A stretch of DNA of 9,391 nucleotides from Cyanobium sp. NIES-981 (lineage in GTDB: Bacteria; Cyanobacteriota; Cyanobacteriia; PCC-6307; Cyanobiaceae), in the NCBI GenBank assembly GCA_945907085.1, contig CAMDSS010000058.1, forward strand, positions 1 to 9,391, written 5' to 3'. This document shows, piece after piece, positions 1-5,761 of this stretch. How positions within the stretch are numbered: position 1 is the first letter of the stretch; every line of letters starts with the position of its first letter. Under the pieces are notes generated by a model, which ran no database searches, was not told where the DNA came from, and was given only the letters and a program-made list of their open reading frames with translations. The translations under genes were made by a program, and so were the position numbers.

Positions 1-48
1 CAGCCATCCGCTCCAAACCAAAATAATCCCTTCACTTAGGTTGCAAAC

Positions 49-651
49 ATGACCCACACCAAGCTTTCGGCCCCAGAGGCCCTCGCTGAATTGAAGGCTG
101 GTCATGATCGCTTTGTCAAAGCGATCTCCAAGCATCCCCATAGTAGTCAACAGCGACTCAATCGTTTGGTCTCAGGCCAGCATCCCTTGGCCATGGTGCT
201 GGGTTGCTCAGATTCCAGGGTGCCCATTGAATTGCTATTTGATGTGGGTTTCGGCGACCTGTTCATCATCCGCAATGCTGGCAATACTTGCACTGAAAGC
301 AGCCTTGCATCCATTGAGTATGGCTTAGAAGCACTCAATATTGACCTGCTAGTTGTCTTGGGTCATGAAGGCTGTGGGGCCGTGGCTGCGGCCTGCTCGG
401 AACAAAAGAGCCTCAGCCCCAACCTGAGTCAACTGGTGCTGCATATCCGCCAAGAGCTCGAGGGGGGCGGCGTTCCCCTCGAGCCTCAAGTTGCCGTTCA
501 TCGCCATCCTGAGCTCACGGCCCAGCAACTGATTCGCAACAGCCAGCTCGTGCAAGAGCGGGTCAGCAGTGGGGCGCTGATGATCGTGCCAGCTTGCTAC
601 ACCTTCGACCACGGCAATATTGAATGGTTGGAAGCCACGCTTAGTGCCTAA
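49..651 (+). CDS. Beta-class carbonic anhydrase, complete
   Basis: This 200-residue protein should interconvert CO2 and bicarbonate with a zinc-bound hydroxide. The beta-class signature is clear: GCSDSRVP at residues 52-59 gives zinc ligand Cys53 and the Asp55/Arg57 dyad, and GHEGCGA at 105-111 gives ligands His106 and Cys109. The length fits a short prokaryotic beta-CA. No signal peptide is visible, so it is probably cytoplasmic or carboxysome-associated; the sequence does not decide which. The ATG at 49 is preceded by a weak TTAGG about 8 bases upstream, and an AATAAT at 22-27 could be a -10 element. A GGG-containing loop near residue 139 is encoded by a strong inverted repeat (456-484), and codons 20-26 form another (106-126). 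The next gene begins 100 bases downstream after a hairpin, so co-transcription with the membrane cluster is uncertain. Family assignment is firm; any link to the neighbouring transport genes is inference. Confidence 0.95.
   Translation: MTHTKLSAPEALAELKAGHDRFVKAISKHPHSSQQRLNRLVSGQHPLAMVLGCSDSRVPIELLFDVGFGDLFIIRNAGNTCTESSLASIEYGLEALNIDLLVVLGHEGCGAVAAACSEQKSLSPNLSQLVLHIRQELEGGGVPLEPQVAVHRHPELTAQQLIRNSQLVQERVSSGALMIVPACYTFDHGNIEWLEATLSA
106..126. repeat. Near-perfect 21-base palindrome inside the carbonic anhydrase gene
   Basis: Arms GATCGCTTTG and CAAAGCGATC are perfect 10-base inverted repeats separated by one T. It lies on codons 20-26 (D-R-F-V-K-A-I), 57 bases into the gene. It could be an operator-like dyad for a dimeric regulator or a chance result of codon choice; the sequence alone does not tell. 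Confidence 0.6.
456..484. repeat. Ten-base-pair inverted repeat inside the carbonic anhydrase gene
   Basis: GCTCGAGGGG at 456-465 pairs perfectly with CCCCTCGAGC at 475-484 around a 9-base loop, and two further G-T wobbles could tighten the loop. In RNA this would be a very stable GC-rich hairpin. It encodes the surface-loop-like stretch L-E-G-G-G-V-P-L-E. No function can be assigned from the sequence. Confidence 0.55.
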
Positions 652-690
652 GTCTGGAGCTAGGGGCAAGATCCTCTTTGCCCACCAGAC
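652..690 (+). terminator. Nested hairpin directly after the carbonic anhydrase stop; possible terminator or RNA stabiliser
   Basis: An outer stem GTCTGG (652-657)/CCAGAC (685-690) encloses an inner stem GGGCAA (664-669)/TTGCCC (678-683). The structure begins at the first base after the TAA stop. No run of Ts follows, so it is not a classical intrinsic terminator; it may instead protect the 3' end or attenuate read-through. The remaining bases up to 751 show no convincing promoter. Confidence 0.45.
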
Positions 691-751
691 CAGGTTTGCG
701 GAAAAGGGGGCCAGGGCTTAGCCTGAATTCCATCGGAATGAATTGACGTCA

Positions 752-1039
752 ATGTTTGAACTTGAAGCCCTTTTCGCCTTTGGCATTGGTGCTGGCTTGG
801 TTGTCCTTGCTCCAGTGGCTGCAGCAGTCCTGGGTAAGGACAACAAACTGGTGGCAACCGTGGCTTCCACGGGCCGCAAGCTAACCAAGGGCAGCCTCAA
901 GGTGGGTCTTTTTGTAGCCGATAAAACCGTCTCGGCAGCCAAAATCCTGGGTTCGGGATTGGCGGACGTGGGCGATACATTCGCTGAGATCGTGGCTGAG
1001 GCCAAAACCGAGCTGGACCAATCCAAAGCCACCAAATGA
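752..1039 (+). CDS. Small single-pass, glycine-rich membrane protein, DUF5132-like (copy 1)
   Basis: This 95-residue protein has an N-terminal hydrophobic segment (about residues 6-27, with GIGAGLVVLAP), a central stretch containing GRKLTKGSLKVG (41-52), and a C-terminal amphipathic, acidic helix containing AEIVAEAKTEL. That is the layout I know from DUF5132-type proteins, which occur next to HMA_2-domain proteins and P-type ATPases. A TTG nine bases upstream (743) is in frame, but the ATG at 752 is chosen because the paralogue at 2857 starts with the same M-F-E-L-E. By analogy with mycobacterial PacL proteins (DUF1490), which scaffold P-ATPases in the membrane, it may be a pump accessory subunit; no PacL-like metal-binding tail is present, so this is analogy only. 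The next gene starts 4 bases after its stop and is probably co-translated. Confidence 0.88.
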   Translation: MFELEALFAFGIGAGLVVLAPVAAAVLGKDNKLVATVASTGRKLTKGSLKVGLFVADKTVSAAKILGSGLADVGDTFAEIVAEAKTELDQSKATK

Positions 1040-1043
1040 CACC

Positions 1044-1592
1044 TTGACCAGCATCGCCCTAGGTTCCGTGGCCAAGCCCGGCACCCATGCCCAGGGGGAC
1101 CGAATTGGCAGCAGCCCACGCCAGATCCGAATCTGCCACCACCTACCCCATCGCCTTCGCCTTGGATTCCAACCTCCCCTCGACGTCGAGGGCCGGCTGC
1201 AAATCCATGCGGCCCTAGAGCAACGATGGCCGTCTCTGGCATGGCGCGATATCAACAAGGGCCAGGGGATCGTGATCCGCTCAGGGGGGGATCAGCTCTG
1301 CGCCAACCAGCTACTCGAGACAGTTCAAGCCGCCCTAACCCAACCCCGGGTCCATCGGGTTGCCCCGCCGCCAAGCCGTTGGCATCAGGCCCAAGACCAG
1401 TTGCGCCAAGGATCGATCAAGCTCTTTCTAGGGCTTGCCGTGGCCGGCTGGGTGCTGCCAGTCCTACCAGGAACCCCCTTTTTCCTGGTGGCCTGGTGGT
1501 TAGGTTGGCGGCCGCCAAGCAAGCCGCCAGGCTCGGAAGCCACCGGCCTAGGTCCGTTGGAACAAGAGCTCAAAAATCCAGCAACGAGATAG
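1044..1592 (+). CDS. CoBaHMA/HMA_2-like domain fused to a C-terminal membrane hairpin (copy 1)
   Basis: This protein of about 182 residues is of unknown function. Residues about 27-80 resemble an HMA-superfamily ferredoxin-like fold of the basic type: strand HHLPHRLRLGF (32-42), a helix (51-63) and strand DINKGQGIVIRS. There is no CxxC metal site; basic residues take its place, as described for CoBaHMA domains. A linker of about 40 residues leads to a hydrophobic hairpin (about 123-155) with VLPVLPGTPFFLVAWW, similar to the PxTPF core of DUF454/YbaN-type membrane segments. The architecture matches that of the protein at 5762-6307. The start is uncertain: TTG at 1044 lies 4 bases after the previous stop, while GTG at 1068 has a TAGG just upstream. 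The long out-of-frame reading frame at 1226-1600 is taken as a shadow. It probably acts at the membrane with the upstream small protein. Confidence 0.78.
   Translation: MTSIALGSVAKPGTHAQGDRIGSSPRQIRICHHLPHRLRLGFQPPLDVEGRLQIHAALEQRWPSLAWRDINKGQGIVIRSGGDQLCANQLLETVQAALTQPRVHRVAPPPSRWHQAQDQLRQGSIKLFLGLAVAGWVLPVLPGTPFFLVAWWLGWRPPSKPPGSEATGLGPLEQELKNPATR
1177..1192. repeat. Sixteen-base perfect palindrome inside the first CoBaHMA gene
   Basis: CCCTCGAC joins directly to its reverse complement GTCGAGGG. It lies in codons for the strand-helix junction of the CoBaHMA-like domain. A palindrome of this length is only mildly unexpected in a GC-rich window of this size. Confidence 0.5.
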
Positions 1593-1652
1593 GGGCTTGA
1601 CCCAGCCAAAAGCACAAAATCGACGTCAATGCGTTACGGAACAAAACAATAG

Positions 1653-2717
1653 TCATTGGAACTTTAATAGCAAATAACGGCCCGAAATTCTGGCTCCAGT
1701 GCACTGCTGCCCAGCCAGATCCCTTGGCATGGATACAATCCGGCTCGAACCACCCACCTGAATCAGCAAGTCCCGATCCATCTGCTGAACCTTTAACAGC
1801 GCCTTACGCAGGCCAGGCAGAAGCAAGCGGCAACGGGCTGCCCCATCCCCCATCCCCCAGTCCAAGGTTGCTTCAGCCTGCCAGGGCTGATCGAGCCAGG
1901 CCTCCAGCTGGCTACCGCCATCGTGCAACTGGTGTCCGTGGCCGATGACCAGGGGACCGCGGATCGCCGCCAGGCCAGCAAGGACTGGCAGCACAGGGCT
2001 GCCCGCTAACCAGAGACGGGCCGGTTGAAACCCTTTTAGGTAGGTCCGACAGAGTCGATCGCCTAAAAAAGTGGTCTGTCCCAATCCCCCATCAAGAACG
2101 CAAAGGAGCTGGTGGCGGTTGGGATCGGTGAGCTGGTCTGCCAACTGGCCTAAACGCTGCCTCCAATGGGGATTGAGCCTGAGGACATCGCCATCTGGCA
2201 GGCTCAAGCGCAGCACCAGATCAAGCCGGGAGAGGCTCCTACGGCTCTCCTGCCACCAGGTCAGCAACGGCTCCAGCCATGCGTCGAGCAGATCGGGACC
2301 ACGCCGGGCCAGCTCCAGCAGCTCCAAGGCCTGGTGCAAAGGTGGCAAAACGACCACGGTCTCGGCAATTGCCCCCTCTCCAGCCCCAGGGGCGAGCCAG
2401 TCGGCTAGGGCAATCCATTGCAGCAGCTGGGCCAGACCCGGCAGGGGCGGACAGCGCTCCGGCTGGGCATCCTGTAATTGCAACAGGTCGATCCAATCGG
2501 ATACTTCCGGCTTAATCCGCCCCCAAGCCAGCTGCAGGTAAGGCTCGTGCTCAAAAATGGTCGCCTTTGGGCCACCCCAGTCCGGGCTGGCCAGCAGGCC
2601 CTGGCCACTGAGGTCAATCAGCTGGGCAGGATTCCCCTGGGAGGCCAAACGGCGCTGAAGGTGGCCCACCAGTGCAAGGGCATCGCTGGGCAGGTCGGCA
2701 CTGATCAGATGCAACAT
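1653..2717 (-). CDS. ArsA/Get3-like (Get3d-type) protein lacking a visible P-loop
   Basis: This 354-residue protein has a C-terminus (about 306-354: DLLIQVGGSSRIVSMPR, then LAGQQCTGARI and a final hydrophobic strand) that resembles the HSP20/alpha-crystallin-like segment ending cyanobacterial ArsA/Get3d ATPases. In that family the N-terminus normally carries a GKGGVGKTT P-loop; here the first 25 residues read M-L-H-L-I-S-A-D-L-P-S-D-A-L and contain no Walker A. A switch I motif is also not evident. The body is leucine-rich and mostly helical. It may be a nucleotide-independent relative that binds hydrophobic or tail-anchored clients. The start ATG has AGGA 10 bases upstream. It converges on the first membrane module and diverges from the second, so it splits the two but is unlikely to be in either transcript. 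The family call is moderate and rests mainly on the C-terminus; the missing P-loop is seen directly. Confidence 0.72.
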   Translation of the reverse strand: MLHLISADLPSDALALVGHLQRRLASQGNPAQLIDLSGQGLLASPDWGGPKATIFEHEPYLQLAWGRIKPEVSDWIDLLQLQDAQPERCPPLPGLAQLLQWIALADWLAPGAGEGAIAETVVVLPPLHQALELLELARRGPDLLDAWLEPLLTWWQESRRSLSRLDLVLRLSLPDGDVLRLNPHWRQRLGQLADQLTDPNRHQLLCVLDGGLGQTTFLGDRLCRTYLKGFQPARLWLAGSPVLPVLAGLAAIRGPLVIGHGHQLHDGGSQLEAWLDQPWQAEATLDWGMGDGAARCRLLLPGLRKALLKVQQMDRDLLIQVGGSSRIVSMPRDLAGQQCTGARISGRYLLLKFQ

Positions 2718-2801
2718 CCGCGCTGGATCCTGGCTGGGCTAACCCCTCGACCAGGCTGACACAGCAGTCCCAAGCGCCAACAGAAAGGCAAGGGCGGCCA
2801 C

Positions 2802-2830
2802 TTCAAATCGTCAACTAAACAGGCTAAAGT
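2802..2830 (+). promoter_or_regulatory. Possible sigma70-type promoter for the ATPase operon
   Basis: TTCAAA (2802-2807) and TAAAGT (2825-2830) are separated by 17 bases, each matching 4 of 6 consensus positions. This would place transcription start about 20 bases before the ATG at 2857. It sits in the 139-base divergent gap (2718-2856) between the ArsA-like gene and the operon. A CATAAT at 2848-2853 is too close to the ATG to serve. No Shine-Dalgarno is visible before 2857. Confidence 0.3.
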
Positions 2831-2856
2831 GGCTCAAAATTGCATCACATAATCCT

Positions 2857-3204
2857 ATGTTTGAGCTCGAAACGCTTCTGGCCTTTGGCGTTGGCGCTGG
2901 GCTGGTGGCCCTAGCTCCGATGGTCCGGCGCATGGGCCACGTCAGCCTGGGGGATTCCATGGGTCAGGCAGGCCGCTCCATGGCCAAAAGCGGCATCAAG
3001 GTCGGCGTGACCGTTGCCGGAGTGGCCAGCACGGCTGCACGCACCGTTGCCAAACAGGCCGCCGAAGCGGCCGAAAGCCTTGTTGATCTAGTGGCTGAGG
3101 CGAAATCGGAAATGGAAGCAACCCCAGTTGAAGCAACTGTAACCAAGACTGCTACTAAGAAATCAAGCAAAACCACAGTTAATTCCGTCCCAGTTCAAGG
3201 ATAA
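2857..3204 (+). CDS. Small single-pass, glycine-rich membrane protein, DUF5132-like (copy 2)
   Basis: This 115-residue protein is a paralogue of the one at 752-1039. Both share M-F-E-L-E, the hydrophobic segment GVGAGLVALAP (11-21), a G-R-x-x-x-K-x-G-[SI]-[LI]-K-V-G stretch (39-50) and an acidic amphipathic helix with LVAEAKSEME. Glycines at 32, 36, 39, 46 and 50 give small-residue spacing suited to helix packing. It differs from copy 1 by a C-terminal tail of about 25 residues rich in Thr, Lys and Ser, probably disordered. It is the first gene of the apparent operon, 52 bases before the P-type ATPase, with no terminator between them. The position fits a membrane accessory subunit or scaffold for the pump, as PacL proteins are for mycobacterial P-ATPases; this is inferred from context. 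Confidence 0.88.
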   Translation: MFELETLLAFGVGAGLVALAPMVRRMGHVSLGDSMGQAGRSMAKSGIKVGVTVAGVASTAARTVAKQAAEAAESLVDLVAEAKSEMEATPVEATVTKTATKKSSKTTVNSVPVQG

Positions 3205-3256
3205 ATCCGGTTCGCAGCCTTACATCTCACCTTTAAAATTCACCTGCCTTCAATTT

Positions 3257-5761
3257 GTGTTAGCCCAGTCCGTATTACCTAGCAGGATTCCGGATCTCAT
3301 CGTTATTGCTGACAACCAGGTGTTAGCACCGCCTCCCTACGTCATAACCATTCCGTTCAAGGATTCAACTCGCCTGCGCTTGAGGGTTTCCCTCGATAGC
3401 TCCGCCCTAACAGCCCTCGAAGCCCACCTCCGCAACCAACCGGAAGTCAGCCAAGTCCGTATCAATCGATTGGCTGCCAGTTGTGTGGTGAGCTTTGGGC
3501 CAGCGGGCCTACCGGACCTGGACCAATGGCTGGCCCAGCTCCCCAGTGAGCGCCTTCTCAACCAGGCCGGAGGCAGCCTCTGCAAACCCGGCCTGGGGAC
3601 CGTATCCCCGAGCCCGGAATCCAGCGGGGACGAGCCCTTTGTTCCCACCAGGATTGTTTTACCCGTCGCCTCCCTTGGCCTAGCACTGCTGGCAGGCCCG
3701 CTCTCCCTGCCCCCCCTGGCGGTGGCCGGTTTCATCCTGGTGGCGGCCCAGCTGAGCTTCCGCCGGGCCTGGCAGGGCTTACGCGAGGACCGCAAGATCA
3801 ACGTCGATTTCCTCGACAGCCTGGCGGTTCTGTTGCACAGCCTCGATGGCTTCCTTGTCGGCCCGGCAATGATGATCACCATGATTGAGGGTGGTGAGGC
3901 GGTTCGCGATGCCACCCAGCGCATCGCCCATTCTGCCAATACCGACCTACTGGCCAGCCTCCAGACGGACGTGCGTTTGATTCGCGATGGAGCCGAGCAA
4001 ATTGTCCCCAGTAGCAGCCTGCAGGCTGGCGACCGCATTCACCTATTTGCCGGTGATCAGATTCCCGTCGATGGTTTGATTGAGAGCGGCGAAAGTTCCC
4101 TAGATGTCGTTAAATTAACAGGTGAATCAGTGCCCCGTGAAGCGGGACCTGGCGATGAAGTGCTGGCCGGCTTCATCCTGCTTGAAGGCTCCCTGATCAT
4201 CGAAACGTCAGCCGTAGGAGAGGCCACCCGCATTGGCCAGATCACCTCGATGATCGAATCCGCCCCCGTTTTTGATACGCGGGTGGGGAACTACGCCGGC
4301 AAAATTGCTAACCGCTTTGTAATGCCCACCCTGGCCCTGGCAGGCCTGTCGTTGCTGCTCAGCGGCGGCAACATTGCCCAGGCCGCCTCCCTATTGATGT
4401 TTGACCTGGGGACGGGACTGCGGGTTTCAGTACCTACGGCGATTATGGCGGCCCTAACCAAGGCCGGCAGCCAGGGGCTGTTAATCCGAAGCGGCCGGGC
4501 CCTGGAACAACTTGCCGATGTGGATGTGGTGGTCTTTGACAAGACAGGCACCCTGACCCAGGGCCACCCCTCAGTGGTGGAGGTGGTCCTACGAACCAAC
4601 TCCGATCCCCAACGCTTGATTCAGCTGGCCGCCTCTGCCGAACAGGGCCTCAATCATCCGGTGGCCAAGGCCGTGATTGACCACGCCGCGGGCCTGGGCA
4701 TTGACAGCCTGCCCTGTGATCGCTGGGACTACCGCATCGGCCGTGGCGTCAGCGCTGATATTGGGGGCCAGACCGTGCTGGTGGGCAATGCCCGCCTGCT
4801 GCGCGAGGAGGGCCTGACACCGGCCGCCCCCAGTAGCGATCCCCGCCTGGCCACGGCAACGCCGATCTATGTGGCCGTCGATGGGGTGGTTGAGGCCGTG
4901 ATCTACGCGGCGGATGCGATTCGGCCCGACAGCCGCCAATTAATTGAAGAACTGCACCGGCGCGGCATCCAGGCCCACATGCTCACCGGCGATGTGGCCG
5001 CCGTCGCCCATGCCGTGGCTGAACGGTTGGGATTGGCCCCCGAGGAGGTCCATGCCGAAGCCCTGCCCGATCAAAAGGCGGAACTGGTGAAAGCCCTTGC
5101 CCAGCAGGGCCACAAAGTGGCCTTTGTCGGCGATGGCATCAACGATTCCGCCGCCCTGGCCTACGCCGATGTCTCCATTTCCTTTGCTTCGGGCAGTGAT
5201 CTAGCCCGGGAAACCGCCGACATCGTGCTGACCAATGACAAGGTCTCCGGTCTGCTGGTGGCCCAAGACCTTTCCAGACGCACCTTCGAGCTGGTCAAGC
5301 AAAACATCGGCATCGTCGGAGTGCCGAACCTCTCAGCATTGCTGGTGGGCACCTTCCTGCCCATCAGCCCGATTCTGGCCGTCATGCTGAACAACGGCTC
5401 CAGCCTGGTGGCAGCGGCCAACGCCATGCGCGTGCTGGGGTTCCGCGCTAAGGACCTACCACCGGCCAACCAGAAAACCAGTGCTCCCACTGCCCCTGGT
5501 CATCAAGGCTCCCCCCAGGAGACTGGCCCGCAAGAGCCAACCACCACGCCTCCAGCCCATTCAACCCACCTACCTAGCTCCAACCACAGCTTGGAGGTGA
5601 GCCTGGTGGAACTCTCAAGACGCTTGAGCCTGACCCATCAGACGATCACGGCCCGTCGAAGACGCGCCGATTTTTCCAGTTGGGTGCGCAGCCGCGATCC
5701 CGATGGCCAAGCCTGGAGCTACTGCAGCCAGACGAAGTTGTATCGCAGCATCGTGACCTAA
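3257..5761 (+). CDS. P1B-like P-type ATPase with N-terminal CoBaHMA-like domain and C-terminal HTH-like tail
   Basis: This 834-residue ion pump has an intact catalytic core: TGES (288-291) in the actuator domain, DKTGT with phosphorylated Asp428, HP (467-468) in the nucleotide-binding domain, and GDGIND (625-630). Residues about 28-85 form a basic HMA-like domain (TRLRLR at 38-43) with no CxxC. Membrane segments lie near 132-166, 185-210, 350-395 and 685-730. Where metal pumps carry CPC-type motifs the membrane helix reads FDLGTG (382-387), followed by SVPTA, so the classical Cu/Zn ligands are absent and the ion is unknown. The last part is unusual: a Pro/Thr-rich linker (about 732-777), then a helix-turn-helix-like module (about 778-834) with RRLSLTHQTITARRRR and a DPDGQAWSY motif. 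The start is a GTG with no clear Shine-Dalgarno; a GTG at 3320 is an alternative just before the domain. The next gene starts immediately after its stop. Confidence 0.93.
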   Translation: MLAQSVLPSRIPDLIVIADNQVLAPPPYVITIPFKDSTRLRLRVSLDSSALTALEAHLRNQPEVSQVRINRLAASCVVSFGPAGLPDLDQWLAQLPSERLLNQAGGSLCKPGLGTVSPSPESSGDEPFVPTRIVLPVASLGLALLAGPLSLPPLAVAGFILVAAQLSFRRAWQGLREDRKINVDFLDSLAVLLHSLDGFLVGPAMMITMIEGGEAVRDATQRIAHSANTDLLASLQTDVRLIRDGAEQIVPSSSLQAGDRIHLFAGDQIPVDGLIESGESSLDVVKLTGESVPREAGPGDEVLAGFILLEGSLIIETSAVGEATRIGQITSMIESAPVFDTRVGNYAGKIANRFVMPTLALAGLSLLLSGGNIAQAASLLMFDLGTGLRVSVPTAIMAALTKAGSQGLLIRSGRALEQLADVDVVVFDKTGTLTQGHPSVVEVVLRTNSDPQRLIQLAASAEQGLNHPVAKAVIDHAAGLGIDSLPCDRWDYRIGRGVSADIGGQTVLVGNARLLREEGLTPAAPSSDPRLATATPIYVAVDGVVEAVIYAADAIRPDSRQLIEELHRRGIQAHMLTGDVAAVAHAVAERLGLAPEEVHAEALPDQKAELVKALAQQGHKVAFVGDGINDSAALAYADVSISFASGSDLARETADIVLTNDKVSGLLVAQDLSRRTFELVKQNIGIVGVPNLSALLVGTFLPISPILAVMLNNGSSLVAAANAMRVLGFRAKDLPPANQKTSAPTAPGHQGSPQETGPQEPTTTPPAHSTHLPSSNHSLEVSLVELSRRLSLTHQTITARRRRADFSSWVRSRDPDGQAWSYCSQTKLYRSIVT

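Noticed and set aside
743..751. TTG start adding three residues to the first DUF5132-like protein.
   Set aside because: The paralogue at 2857 begins with the same M-F-E-L-E at an ATG, so ATG 752 is the better start.
1226..1600. A 124-codon plus-strand frame overlapping the first CoBaHMA gene.
   Set aside because: It is Arg/Ala/Pro-rich with no domain, while the overlapping frame carries a recognisable domain and membrane hairpin.
2071..2541. A 156-codon plus-strand frame opposite the ArsA-like gene.
   Set aside because: Its Ser/Arg-rich composition is typical of an antisense shadow in GC-rich DNA; the minus-strand gene has a conserved C-terminal segment and a ribosome site.
2848..2853. CATAAT as a -10 promoter element for the operon.
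   Set aside because: It ends 3 bases before the ATG, which would leave almost no leader; the upstream TTCAAA/TAAAGT pair is better placed.
752..3204. Calcyanin (ccyA), suggested by the CoBaHMA domains and glycine-rich small proteins.
   Set aside because: Calcyanin has three long glycine-zipper repeats after its N-terminal domain; the small proteins here have one short glycine-rich stretch and no CoBaHMA domain.
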